Shown here piece after piece: positions 1-10,745 of a DNA stretch of 64,000 nt. The stretch is from Cenococcum geophilum 1.58 (lineage: Eukaryota; Ascomycota; Dothideomycetes; Gloniales; Gloniaceae). Numbering within the stretch: position 1 is the stretch's first letter; each line of letters starts with the position of its first letter. The position numbers and the translations under genes were made by a program. Below the pieces are notes generated by a model. The model was not told where the DNA came from and made no database searches. It saw only the letters and a program-made list of their open reading frames with translations. The stretch covers positions 62,001 through 126,000 of the forward strand of contig KV748222.1 in assembly GCA_001692895.1 (NCBI GenBank). Direction: 5' to 3'.

Positions 1-1
1 T

Positions 2-1372
2 CTAGGCCGGCCCACCGCCATATCTGAGGATGACTGCAGTGGCGATACTCTGCGCCCTCCTAACTCTCACGGCGATACTGACGCATTCGGTTTCAATGCC
101 ACATTCCCTTCCACCTCTACATTCAACCAAACTAGCACCTTCGCCCTTGAAGCTGCTGTCCGTAGTTGTTCCGTCATAGGTAAAATCTTGAAACGTGTTT
201 ACCAGCAGCGCAAAATCAGCACACGTCTTGCGCAAGAAATCGCTGATACCTGTAAGCTCTGGCCGAAAGCTCTAGCACCAAGCCTGCACTGGCGTCAAGC
301 AGCCACCGCATCCCCTAGCCAGGGTATCGCGATTCTGCACGTCAACCTCTTTTACTGCCATTCCATCGTATTACTCACCCGGCCATTCTTCCTGTTTATC
401 CTGAACGCAGAGGCGCAAAAAGATGTCACACAAAGCATGACCGGTGTACGCCCAGGTCGTAATCACAGCCGTATGGAGAAATTCAGTGAGGCTTGCGTGA
501 TTGCATCAACACATACCATCGTACTTGTCCAAAACGCGTTCGAGGCAGGATACCTGCCGCGCCGCAACCCTACAGTGATCTACTTCCTCTTCGCTGCCAC
601 ATTAGTCATCCTTGCCAACGAATTCACCTCCCTTTACACGAACCTAACGGAAGACCAATGCATCCTTAACGCGGTCGCAGTAATGGCATACTGTGCCGAG
701 GGAGACCAGCAAGCAAGCCGCCTCCTTTACATCCTCAGCACATTCCGGGATGCTGTTGCCGCCCAACGTGCGCATAAAAATCGCAGCCACACGGGGATGA
801 TGGGCATGGGCTCAATCACAGCACAGATGTACGCTACATCACAACAGCAACCTCATATTTCTAGTCCGCTGCACACGACACATCAGCCTCCGCTCCACCA
901 AACGCCGGTCCACGTATACCCAGACTTACATTGTTCCCCATATTTAAATACCGACTACGCCACCCAAACTCGCCATGCCCCGTCTTCACACCCAGACCAC
1001 ATTCAAAACCCTGCGCAACCCTCCGCCCCTATCAGATCTCCACATTCTACGGCCGGCAATCCCCCGGACCTAGCCTTCAACCCCACCTTCTCGCGCCCCA
1101 TTTCCCTCAGCAATGTCCTCGACCTCTCGGCCCTCGACGCCGCGCGGGCTCCCAGCCTGCACTCGGAAGAGAGCAGCGGGCCGGACGAGGACATTGATTT
1201 CGACGCCCTCTGGGCCTGGCCGAGCAGTACGCCGGCGCTCGGGAGCCCGCGCTTCGGCGCCGATGCCGCGGCCGGCGTGCAGGGCGCTAGCGAGTCGGCC
1301 GTGCCCCTCTTCGCTGTCATCAGCGGGAATGAGAGGCCGAGGGGGAAGACTAGTGGTGATGTAACGAGCTAA
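2..1372 (+). CDS. Fungal-specific transcription factor, C-terminal part (5' end outside the window)
   Basis: The frame is open from base 2 to the TAA at 1370-1372 and gives 456 residues with no start, so the gene begins left of the window. The first visible residues read LGRPTAISEDDC, matching the conserved LGRPxAIxxxD segment of the fungal-specific transcription factor domain (Pfam Fungal_trans family). A hydrophobic helix with LLTRPFF near residues 113-132 is the second hallmark of that domain. An internal ATG at 188 is not a credible start because the domain continues upstream of it. The Zn2Cys6 DNA-binding domain expected at the N terminus lies outside the window. The last ~190 residues are Ser/Pro/His/Gln-rich and probably disordered, as in activation regions of this family; an acidic patch (SGPDEDIDFD) lies near the end. 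It is expected to act in the nucleus on RNA polymerase II genes; its targets cannot be inferred. It converges on the RBR gene, with about 0.7 kb between the stops. Confidence 0.9.
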   Translation, partial: LGRPTAISEDDCSGDTLRPPNSHGDTDAFGFNATFPSTSTFNQTSTFALEAAVRSCSVIGKILKRVYQQRKISTRLAQEIADTCKLWPKALAPSLHWRQAATASPSQGIAILHVNLFYCHSIVLLTRPFFLFILNAEAQKDVTQSMTGVRPGRNHSRMEKFSEACVIASTHTIVLVQNAFEAGYLPRRNPTVIYFLFAATLVILANEFTSLYTNLTEDQCILNAVAVMAYCAEGDQQASRLLYILSTFRDAVAAQRAHKNRSHTGMMGMGSITAQMYATSQQQPHISSPLHTTHQPPLHQTPVHVYPDLHCSPYLNTDYATQTRHAPSSHPDHIQNPAQPSAPIRSPHSTAGNPPDLAFNPTFSRPISLSNVLDLSALDAARAPSLHSEESSGPDEDIDFDALWAWPSSTPALGSPRFGADAAAGVQGASESAVPLFAVISGNERPRGKTSGDVTS

Positions 1373-2080
1373 AGTTTCGGGTTTGATATGGACCCTTCGG
1401 TATTTAGGCTGGGGTTTATGTATGGTATGAGTATGGATGGGCATTTTGGTTCGAGAATGGATAAACCCGAGAAGGGTTTTGGGAGGTTTGGGATTAGTTA
1501 AGCTGGACAAGGGAAAGGTGGGTGTACGTAAGCAGTAAATAGGTGGGCCAATACCTGTGTAAAATATTTATAGGCGTGCTAGTAAACAAAAATAAACCCC
1601 CCACTCGCCAAGGAGGACACATCGATTCTTCATGATGCACGTATTTGTGTTCCTCCCGAGATGAATTAGGTCAGGAAACTAATATATTGAGCGGACTCGA
1701 TGTAACAGAATAGACATAGTAGCAGGTCCAGGTGCTAATGATGTGGCCCATTTACCTCTCTTCTCGCCCTAACGCCGTAGAACGTAAATATAGGAGTGAA
1801 CCACAAAGAAGAAGCCGCTTGCAAGGAGGGGATATCTATATCTTCGTTCATTTCCATCGGTCAAATCATTCAATAGTCAAATCATGCAATACTATACCAT
1901 GCTAACAGGAGTCTTACGAAATGATGCCCATGCAAATAAAATCGCTAGAACACACAAAAATCGACAAATATACCGCAGCCTCTGGCTCCTTCATTTCGGA
2001 GAACCCCTCAGCTGCCCAAGATACCCCCATTTCCAAAAAGCCCAACCCACAAACTCAGCCAAAAGTGATACCGCCTCGCC
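1373..2080. other. Intergenic region between two convergent genes
   Basis: This holds the 3' flanks of the transcription factor (+) and the RBR ligase (-). An AATAAA at 1591-1596, about 220 bases after the transcription factor stop, could be its polyadenylation signal. Short overlapping ORFs here have no recognisable content. Nothing else was seen. Confidence 0.5.
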
Positions 2081-4486
2081 CTAACCGGTGCTCAGAGGGT
2101 TGCCTTCTGCCTCCCCAATCTTTTGCTCCTTCTCGCTCAATGGAGATGGTGGCATGGCGACAGCTTTGCAAGTTTCGCAAACCAGCATACCACAATTCGT
2201 GCACTCATATGCAAAGCTAAATGGCGAGTCCTTTGTATCCATATGATCCTGGTGAAGCCTAGAGGAATTAGTGAGAGAAGTGAGATTCGGCACAAGGTGG
2301 AGCGGAACATCGCTTTTAATAGATATGGGCGCAAAAACTTCTGAAAAGGTGGCGTTCAAGTGTGGAGCAGAAGATGAGACAAGTGTAGCAGAAAGATTCG
2401 ATGTAAGCGGGACCGGGGAGCTTGCTGTGGTGTGCGCCGAGAATGAGGATGAGCGGGCCGGGGCAGAAGAAACATCCTCGAGCATAACTAGGTCGCCTTC
2501 AAAATCCACGATAGCAGGAGCTGGACCAACATCAGTCGAAGAGCTACCTAAGCCGTAGTCGAGACCTAGATCGAGGTGCCAGTGCATGCCCTCGTGCGAT
2601 GGGACCGCCGCATCACACTGTATGTGGTCTCGAGCTACATCTTGCGCCGTTTGTCCATCGATATGCGCATTACCAACCGACTGCCTTCCCATCCCACCAA
2701 CCCGGGTATTTCTCCCACGTCCTCGGCCTATTCCTCTTAATCTGTTTGCAACATTTCTGCTCCATCCTGCAACCATCTTCACACCTCCGGGACTGACTTT
2801 CTTTGGCAGGTTGACTTCTGGGTACACAGCGCTCCAGCACCTCGAGCATTCCATGCCAGCAGCCGTGGCTGCGCCTTTTATAGTGTCTTCGAAATCGACC
2901 TTGGCGGTGACAAAGGAATGCGAGCAGAGCCAGGCGCGGTCGGGCGGTTCTTCGCCTGGTTCGTTGCCGAAAAAGAGGCCACGGGATTCCCAGTAGGCAG
3001 GAGAGCCAGCATCAAGGTTACGGCGTCTAGGCACGGGATTTTCGGAGGGGGCTGGAGGGTTAGGGTCGGGCGGGCTGATTGGATGAACTGGGTGCTCGTC
3101 TGGGTGCGGCGTTAGGGGACGAGTTGTGGGAGTGATTGGCGTATCGTCCATAATAGCTGTGATGATACTGGCAGTGTCTGAATCCTCTCCGTCTTCATCA
3201 ATATTTTCATCGTCATCTTCATAGCAATTTCCCCCGCATTCATCCATAGGCAGTTGGCATACCCAACACCACTGCGCACCGCAGAGGCACTGCATATGAT
3301 TGCAGCCGAGCATGCGTCTAACACCGTGGCGGCATTTTGGGCAACGTTTATAGCCCCACCGCTTAAGGATTGTGGCTGTTTTCTCATCAATACCGAAGGG
3401 CATTTCGATACAGGGAGCGCCGGGATGAGAGAGTTGGTGGCATTTTAAGCATATATCGGCGCTACACTTTGGGCACGCAACCGTGGGGGGTTTGAGGACT
3501 TCAATGACCGAATCGGCACGTTGCTTGCCGGCTTTCTTAGTAACTGGTGCGGGTGGTATAAGACGGTTGGGGACAAATGCGGAACAAGTGGGAATAGGGC
3601 AATATATAGGATCCGGTGTACTCCATTCCTCGTATCTCTCTCTGTGGTTTTGTTAGTCTTAATTGATTTATACTAGCGCAGAGGTGGTCAAATTGGAAGA
3701 AACAAACCTATATTCCATGGCCTCTGCCTTGGACAAGAATGGCAAGGCAAAGTGCAGTTGGAGCATATTACAACAGCGTGGAGGCATCCGAGAAGGATCC
3801 TTACAGGCCTTGATGAACATGTCCTTAACACAGCCAGTGCAATAGATGCTACGGCAGGTGCGACAGGGACGAAGAACCGAAGAGGGCTCTTGTTCGGCAG
3901 TGAACTGGTCACAGCAAACTATGCAGCTGACGTTGGATGGAGGTGATATTTTTGGTGATTGGACAATGACCGGGGGAGCACCGGCCTGCATAGGAGGCTG
4001 TGGAGGCGGTGGAGGTGGCGGAGGCATAGGAGCCGGGATGTGCTGGGCCAACGGAGCAGGGGGCGCTGATTGGCGTCGTTCTTCAAGGAAGTTCAAAAGG
4101 CGTCCATGGCGGCCTGGGTCAGCAGAGCCGTATGCATCAGTGAAGCAGCGTTCAAGTGCGGGAGGCGGCGTCGAATCTGACGGAAACGAGGACATTTGGA
4201 TGTTTTGGTTCTGGAAAGGATTGGAGAAGCCGTGACTATCTACACCAGCAGTGTGAGCATAGTTGGGAGGGCCGAGAGGGAGCTGAGGATTCATGGCAGC
4301 GAACGAATCGGTGTTGGTGAAATCCAAGGAGAAAGGCTCGCAATGATCAATGGATGTCATGATTGTCGGCGGTGATGAGTGTCGTGCGGCTGTTGTGGTG
4401 TTCTGGGGCAGCGAGGTGGACGGTGAGTTGAACGAGGCCGAGCGAGAGCGACGCCTGTCGACAGCCCTTGATAATTTGGAGCCCAT
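2081..4486 (-). CDS. RING-IBR-RING (RBR) E3 ubiquitin ligase, two exons
   Basis: Exon 1 is 4486-3708, exon 2 is 3641-2081, and the 66-nt intron is phase 2; the product is 779 residues. RING1 spans about 188-239 (CIVCC, then PCRTC, CTGC, RCC). The IBR lies about 274-337, with paired cysteines (CPIPTC, CPKC, CLKC) and H332/C337. RING2 spans about 360-388 (CPKC, GCNHMQC, CGAQWCWVC). By comparison with HHARI and Parkin, C373 in GCNHMQC should be the catalytic cysteine that takes ubiquitin from the E2 before passing it to the substrate. Extra features are a Ser-rich N terminus, polyproline near 153-165, an acidic stretch after RING2 and a CxxC-x4-CxxC pair at 740-751. The N terminus MGSKLSRA fits an N-myristoylation consensus (Gly2, Ser6), so membrane tethering is possible. 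An in-frame stop just before the ATG supports this start. All zinc ligands needed look present. Substrates are unknown. Confidence 0.92.
3642..3707 (-). other. Spliceosomal intron of the RBR gene
   Basis: On the minus strand it starts GTTTGT and ends CACAG, with a branch-point-like ACTAAC 11 bases before the acceptor AG. Splicing joins the RING1 exon to the IBR exon in frame (...AMEY-R-ERYEEW...) and restores continuous IBR cysteines. Without it the exon 1 frame ends within about 40 bases. The 66-nt length is typical of filamentous ascomycetes. Confidence 0.9.
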
Positions 4487-4862
4487 GTTTCAGTGACGAA
4501 GCTGGCGGGAAGTCAGAAAGATGGTCCTGCTCCGCATCTTTGAGCCGCAAGGCTCCAGACGTTATAAAGGTATTTTTGCCCGTTATTTTGTTGACTCACC
4601 GGCCAGCGATGATTGCGTCGGGTCAGCACCGACTTGTCATACTTTGTAGCCAGAGCAGCTAGAGCAGCTTTCCGAGAAGAGCCTGGGAGGTGCTGCGAAG
4701 AGTCCACCCTAATACCTAGATGGAAAGGGCTGTAAAAGGGCTGAAAGCTCGGTGGGTTAAGCGGCGAGGCGCCGGCTACCGGGGGGGAAGAGTTTTAAGC
4801 CGGGCGGTTGCCTGCCGTTGCGTACCAAAATATGTGCGGGGTGTGACGGGGAAGGGCAGAGA

Positions 4863-4932
4863 GGCAGGTAGCAGGTGGCAGGTAGCAGGTGGCAGGTGGC
4901 AGGTAGCAGTTGGCAGGTGGCAGGTAGCAGTT
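4863..4932. repeat. 7-bp tandem repeat, about 10 units of RGCAGKT
   Basis: Units alternate between GGCAGGT and AGCAGGT/AGCAGTT for about 70 bases, roughly 380 bases upstream of the RBR start codon. The pattern is direct and clear; no function is implied. Confidence 0.9.
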
Positions 4933-6562
4933 ATCAATACGCAAAATAACTGCAATGCTGCTGGCTGCTGCTCTTACCCTCTCTCCCTCTGAAGCTCTCT
5001 GAAGCTCTCCAGCACCCTCGTTCCTTTTTGTTGTGTTTGGGTTCCGTCACAAGTATTCAGCCCATTCATGTCTCCACCCCAATCTCTGTGGATTAAAAGC
5101 ACCAGATACACGACTGAGAACCAGGAGCTGACATGGCAACTCCACACTGGCTCTTCCCGAGCCTTGTGGGCATTGCTACTAACATTGGACGGCGAGAAAG
5201 GCCAGCAGCGGGCATGATGAGCATGATGCACGTTCAGGCATTGAAGGCTCCCAGCTTTTCTCTTCCGAGTCGCACAGGCAGAAGAGTTGAAGTGATGTCG
5301 TTCAATCAATCAAGAGCCGGCTAGAGATCGAGGGTCCCCAGAACACCCAGCTTTGGCCACGCCCCTAGTAGAAAAATATACTAGCCTCGCTTACTGACTG
5401 TGCCCCTACGAGCCTCATCCCTCGTATCACCCTACATCATTCCCCGCCAACAATGACTGTTCACTGTCTACTTTTATTGGATATGCTTTTGCCCTCCCTA
5501 CTACGCTACGACTCACCGCATAGCCTCCCAGCTCCCAGCTCCCTCCAGCCTCCAGCCCCTAGCCTCTAACTTCCAACTGTACCAACTCATCCTCTACCAT
5601 ATACGACAAGCCCCAAGCCACAAACCCTTTCACTGCTCAACTATGCTTCTAATCGCTTCCAAATGATCACAACCATACCTAGGACGGTTTCCACATCTGA
5701 GAGCACCGCGAAACTTCCATGCATAGCGGGATATTATCGCAGAAATACGTGAGGCCATAGCGTGAATTATTTAACCCAGGCCACCCTCCGAGATACCCTC
5801 CAGCGTTTCCTGTCCCCTTCGTACAGAACTTGGCTTTGCCGGAAGTGACCCCAACAATAGAATTCTATATGCGCCATCATAAGCTTCGTGCTTTGTATAT
5901 GAGGCTTTGAATTCGCTCGAGTCTGATATACACACAGGGCCCTCCGTGTCTCCGGATCCTCCCTGGAAATGAGCTAAGCGTGCCTTAAAGGGTTAATCGG
6001 CTAAGCTTATTTATGCCTCCTCAATTTCTTTTGTGCGATCCAGAAGTCTCCGGCACTTCTCACAGCTCCTAAACAATTTATGAATGCGTCAAGGACAGGA
6101 GCTTTTTCACTTACCTTTGGTCTCCTACTTGCGGACGCGTCCTTATTTCACCGTATCCACGCTTACGGTTGTGTTTGTGTAAGCCTTAAGGTAATTTTCG
6201 TTCGGGTCATGTGCAACTGTAATTTTTGGAACTCGATTACCACTGACAGAAGTACTTGAGCCCTTTCTGGGGATGTCACACCAATCGTAACGAGAACAAT
6301 ACGATCGTTATATGCTTTAGAATCAATTCAAAAATCGTACACTGTTTCTGAATCACTAATCATGAAGTATCAAATTAATCACTATTACCTTCACCGCTAC
6401 AATGCATTGCAGAGTTGATGGCGTTCAAGGCGATCACGGCGGTCACAGTTTCGTTATCACGGTCGGGAGGGTGGTTCAGCATTCGTATACGGCATCACGA
6501 TTATCACATATCTCAACGAGGTGTTACAACTCAGTGTTTCTGTCAAGAACTCTTGTATTACT

Positions 6563-6823
6563 TCACTCTCGGGTCAGGCCCGGGTATGACCACGGCGCAT
6601 CACGACGTATGAGCCACTCGTATTCGTACGGATTACTCCGATTCGCCTCACTCCGATCGCACCCTTCCCACCCTTCCCATCCCTTCTCCTTCTCGTATTT
6701 CCGACGCTCCTCCGCATTTTCCTCGCGAGCCTTTTCCAATTTCCACATTGCCTCCTGATCCTTCTGCCACTTCTCGATCTTTCTGTATTGCCGCCATGCC
6801 TTAAAAATAAGGATGACACACAT
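6563..6823 (-). CDS. Doubtful small ORF with a charged helix
   Basis: An 86-residue frame reads MCVILIFKAW, then a long Lys/Glu/Arg-rich stretch likely to form a charged helix or coiled coil (KIEKWQKDQEAMWKLEKARE), ending in PYEYEWLIRRD. The frame stays open upstream of this ATG for about 26 codons, so the start could be elsewhere or the piece could be an exon. I recognise no family. Three overlapping frames are also open here, so it may be chance. It is listed because its composition is more protein-like than that of the alternatives. Confidence 0.2.
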   Translation of the reverse strand: MCVILIFKAWRQYRKIEKWQKDQEAMWKLEKAREENAEERRKYEKEKGWEGWEGCDRSEANRSNPYEYEWLIRRDAPWSYPGLTRE

Positions 6824-7786
6824 CTTGTCGGTGCCTTCAAGAGTCCGACTCCGAAGTATTTGCAGTTGTTTATAGTTGAGAAAAGTGTTGGGAAGTTGTA
6901 ATCAACTTTTTAAACGCTGCAACGGCAGAGGGACGTAGACCGTGGTGCCGCGCCTTCGTCGAAAGAAGATTATGCTTACAATCGCTTCTAACGACGAGTT
7001 CTTCCTTCAGTGCTTTTGTCTTAGTGGTAGCAAAGAAGGATGGGTAGAGCCACTGAATGGGTACCCGGGTTGAAGAAGGGTCGCAGGAGGAACGACATTT
7101 TGTCTTCAACGCCAAGCAAGATGGGTGGGATCAACTCGGTACCAAGCATGATCGAACTCTATTTTACCACCCCAGAAGTGCAGCTCTACCTCCAGCCATA
7201 CGTCCAATTCCGGAGCCCATAAACAAGTTAGATCTCATCGCTAAGCCCCTCGCTAAGTCACAAACGGATAGTCACTGTTTTGGTCGTGGCATGAAAAAAC
7301 TTGTTACTGCGTGAGATTTTCCATACTTGACGCAAAAAAACTATAAATTTAAAGTTAAAGGTTAAATTTAAATCAGCATGTATACATCACTAATGGTTGA
7401 CTTAGCATATCAAGGCATTTAGCTCTCTATAAGAGTCAATCCTTTATGATACATGCAATACGCAGATTGACATACATGAGGTTTCTCTGATTGGCCTAGA
7501 GTCATACGTTGGCTGCAATACCATTGTTTGAAAGTCTTCAGGAGCTTATCTGAAGTGAGTGCTATATGGTAGCAACCCATTATATCACCCTTCACTCCCC
7601 TTCCTCCGAGCGATACTGCAAATCTATGGTAATATGTCTGGATAGACCTAAGGCAACACTGCTCAGTCTTTCCAATCCGCTAGACCTAATTGAAGACCCG
7701 GTTCAATAGACTAGATCATACATATGATTCTGAACTCCGGTCGAAAACATAACCTTATTTCAATCGCCCCAAGCAAATTCATAAGT

Positions 7787-10446
7787 CAGTGTGTCCAACA
7801 GTCAGCTTAGCTGCGATCTTGAGAAAAATAGCTGACTGACTGCGTCAATTGGATCGCTCGCTGTCCGCTGGCTGTCGGATAACGTACGCTGACTGTGAAG
7901 CTGCCAGCTAGCCGCCCCAATTAGGAAAGTAGTATAGACTTTATACTGTTTTCTTGCGGATTTTAGCAGTACCTCTCTATATATAAATATAAATATTACT
8001 TAATTAAAATTCGACCCTAATTTACCTAATATAGTATTTAAATATAGCTAAATTTATCTTATATACCTATAAAAGCTTTAAAAAAAATAGGTAAAATAGT
8101 TAGTAGTAAAGGCTCTAAAGGCTCTATTTCTATATTAAATTTAATTAAATATAAAGCTCTATTAAATATATTTTACTAAGCTAGCCTTTTTACCTCTATA
8201 GTTAGCTTATAGCTAATTAGATTAATATTTAAACTTATTAACTAGGGTATAGTTAAAGCCCTACTAGAGTTAATATAGTTAATTAAACTACTTAATAAAA
8301 GGCCTTTAATTAACTGCTACTTCTAATATTAATCTACTTTAATTATATTGGCTGATAATCTACTATACTTATTAATAATAATTCTTTTATCTTAATTAAA
8401 GGCTCGGTTATATATAGAGAGTTTATTACTAGTATAGAGAATATATTAAGTGTAATTTTAGTAAGTATTAGATAAAGAATTTAACTAATTTTAAGCTACT
8501 AGTTAAGAGGATTAGAAATAATAATATTCCGCTTATTCCTATTATTAAAATTAATCTTAATAGACTTAAAGCCTATATTATAGTAGCGGTTAAACTTATT
8601 ATTAAGCTTAATACGCTTTTAATTATACTTTAAGGAAGTAAAACTCCTATCTATAACTAAGAACTGTATATTTATTATTTAAATTATTATTCGATTTATA
8701 AGGAGCCTTTTTTTATTGCTTAACTAGTTCCTTATCTTCCTTTTTTACTTACTTATTAATATAGCTATTAAATAGAGTCTCTATATACCGCTTGGCGTAC
8801 TTTTATTACTAGGGTTACTATTTCTACTTAGTAAAAGTAGACGCGTTTAAAAAATAGATAAAGAATTACGATAGTAAAATAGTAAGGGCTCTTAGCCTTT
8901 ATTTTATTAAAATATTTATTAATCTTTTTAATAGCTATATTAACGCCTAATTTAAAAAAGAATTTATACTTATTTTTAAGGCTTTATATTAGTAATTAAC
9001 TTCTATAAAGCGTTATATAAGTTGTTACCGCTAGGAATATTAGTGTTACCTTCTATACGCTTAGTAGCTAATATAAAAGACTTTAAGATTTTAGTAAGCT
9101 ACTCTAGTTACTACTAATTTTTATTAGTAAACGCGTTCTATAATAGATTATAGCTAATATTAATGGACTTTCTTTAAGCTTAAGGTTAATAATATAGCTA
9201 ACGCACTTAAGCNACNNCTTTTTAGCTACTAAGAGGCTTTATAAAAGGTAGTTATAGNGCTTATTATTATTACTAGTATTATTAGCTATTAAGAGGCTAA
9301 GCTTATAATTAAATTAATACTTTTAAATTATTAGTACTAGGGCCGTTAATATATTTTTAGTAAAGTATAATCCTTATAGTTATAAAAGGCCTAAAAGTAC
9401 TAATTAAAGCCTTTTACCTTTATTAATAAAATAAGCTACAATACTAATGTAAGGGTACTTTTGGTCCCTTACTCGGCTACATCCCGGAAGCTCTTAGGGG
9501 CTGCTAAGGCTAGCCTTCGGCTAGGCCTTGGCCACCCCTTATAAGCTCCTCGGGCTTGCAGCCTCCTTCCTCCCCTATCGGTTCGTCTCTGTACTAGGCT
9601 ATTGCCTACCCTTAGTACTATATCGTCCTCTTTTATCGACTCCCTATATAACTTATGCTCGGCTTGCCTACTCCCTACCGTACACCCTAGCAATACTGCC
9701 TTACAACTAAGTAGTAATATTTTATTTATAGATATCTAGATATTATAAATAAGATTAATTTTACCAAGTACAGTAAGAAGGAGGTCTTTATATTAGTACG
9801 TTGCTATTTAAATATAGTTTTAATCTAATTTCTTAGTAATATAGGCGCCTTTATAATATTGTCCTAAATCTAAAGACTATTAAATATTAGTAGAGCGCGT
9901 ATAAAAGGACTTATAGCTTAACGGAAGGTAATATCTTATAGAATTGTTTAATTAATATAGACCTAAATATAGCTAGCTGTCTAAAACGGCTAGCGTTTAT
10001 AACTACTATAACTTTTAGAGTTAATAATAAGGTTATACTATAATTTTATATAGCTATTAATATAATTATTACTACTAATTATAAGTAAAGCGCGTAGTCT
10101 TTAAGCTAGAGCCTCTTTTTACCTAAAAGACCGTATTAAAAAAGGATTACTTTATACTTTTATATTAGTAATATAGGAGCTTTACCTAAGAGTAACCACT
10201 TATTAATAACTTAGTATTTATATTTACTAGTAAGCTTAACTAGATCTTAGCTAAAGGTCTAAATATCCTTAACTTCTAATAAAAGCTTTAATTTACTACT
10301 AAATCTTACCGCCAAGACAGCGAGCTGCTAGCTAGCTGCAGTTTTATAGCTGACTAACTGTCACAACTCTATAAGCTCACTAACTGCTTACATTATCAGC
10401 CTCTTAGCAGCGAAGCTGACAGCGTAGCTAACTCTTAGACATACTA
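7787..10446 (-). mobile_element. Decayed hAT-like DNA transposon (tentative)
   Basis: The left end, CAGTGTGTCCAACAGTCAGC at 7787-7806, begins exactly where AT-rich DNA starts and has the CA-x-TG form of hAT termini. Its reverse complement resembles the sequence ending at 10446, with several differences being C/T or G/A. A second matching block (GCAGCTAAGCTGAC against GCAGCGAAGCTGAC) lies just inside, offset by a 12-base insertion. On the minus strand around 8,990-8,750, fragments such as AIKKINKYFNKIKAKSPYY resemble the C-terminal half of fungal hAT transposases, where an LxxYYxK..SPxYxAA segment precedes the last catalytic region. Many stop codons interrupt it. No matching 8-bp duplications were found (TCATAAGT left, AGTAAAAG right), so the right end is uncertain. 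A solo LTR sits inside at 9449-9705. A few ambiguous bases occur near 9,213-9,258. Confidence 0.4.
9449..9705. mobile_element. Solo LTR of an unidentified LTR retrotransposon (257 bp)
   Basis: It begins TGTAAGGG and ends CCTTACA, a short perfect inverted terminus of TG...CA form. It is flanked by a 5-bp duplication, ACTAA, at 9444-9448 and 9706-9710. No internal region remains, which fits recombination between the two LTRs of a former element. It is clearly richer in G+C than the surrounding DNA and shows little RIP. I saw no other copy in this window; the Gy5 LTR shares only the first eight bases. Confidence 0.9.
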
Positions 10447-10460
10447 AGTAAAAGCTTCTA
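10001..10460. repeat. Duplicated module, first copy (blocks M1 and N1)
   Basis: Block M1 (about 10001-10245) recurs at about 10485-10745 (M2). Block N1 (about 10246-10460) recurs at about 54676-54891 (N2). In the first copy M and N are adjacent. In the second they are separated by about 0.4 kb plus the whole 43.5-kb Gy1 nest. N holds GC-richer, GCTGAC/AGCTAGCTGCAG-like low-complexity sequence similar to the presumed hAT left end. Both N copies end ...ATACTAAGTAAAA before the flanks diverge. Confidence 0.75.
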
Positions 10461-10484
10461 CAGCTAGTTATTATATTTTATTAC

Positions 10485-10745
10485 TATAACTTTTAGGGTT
10501 AATAATAAGGTTATACTTTAATTTTAAATAGCCGTTAATATAATTATTGCCGTTAATTATAAGTAAAGCACCTAGTCTTTAAGCTAAATAGTAAAGCTTA
10601 TATAACTAGAGCCTCTTTTTACCTAAAGGACCGTCCTAAAAAAGGTCTACCTTATGCTTCTATATTAGTAATATAGGAGCTTTACTTAATAGTAACCGCT
10701 TATTAGTAACTCGGTATTTGTATTTACTAGTAAGCTTACCGTATA
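10485..10745. repeat. Duplicated module, second copy, block M2
   Basis: This is a direct repeat of 10001-10245 with differences that are mostly C/T and G/A. It starts ACTATAACTTTTAGGGTT and ends ATTTACTAGTAAGCTTA, like M1. It is followed by 10746-11113, which has no counterpart in the first copy. Confidence 0.8.

Larger units (their letters stand above)
4487..7786. other. Gene-poor stretch between the RBR gene and the transposon nest
   Basis: Composition is balanced, unlike the AT-rich block to the right. It contains the RBR upstream region, a 7-bp tandem repeat at 4863-4932 and a few unconvincing short ORFs, among them 6563-6823 (-) and 7057-7314 (+). A TGACTCA (Gcn4/AP-1-type core) lies at 4592-4598, about 106 bases upstream of the RBR start. 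On the minus strand the overlapping bases read GTGAGT, so this could instead be a splice donor for a leader intron. Nothing else recognisable was seen between about 5,350 and 6,400. Confidence 0.4.

Noticed and set aside
1003-1510. Several antisense and shifted ORFs over the 3' half of the transcription factor gene
   Set aside because: The region is GC-rich, so shadow frames stay open; the sense frame has the domain and continuity.
2271-3448. Plus-strand ORFs opposite the RBR gene
   Set aside because: They are shadows of the minus-strand gene, which has clear zinc-ligand patterns.
7057-7314. 85-codon plus-strand ORF beginning MGTRVEEGSQ
   Set aside because: Overlapping frames are also open; no motif, neighbour or splice evidence supports it.
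9469-9710. ORFs of 74 (-) and 60 (+) codons
   Set aside because: Both lie inside the solo LTR, which is non-coding.
7779-10454. 8-bp hAT target duplication around 7787-10446
   Set aside because: The flanks TCATAAGT and AGTAAAAG do not match, so the two ends may not belong to one insertion; the hAT call rests on terminus similarity and transposase remnants only.
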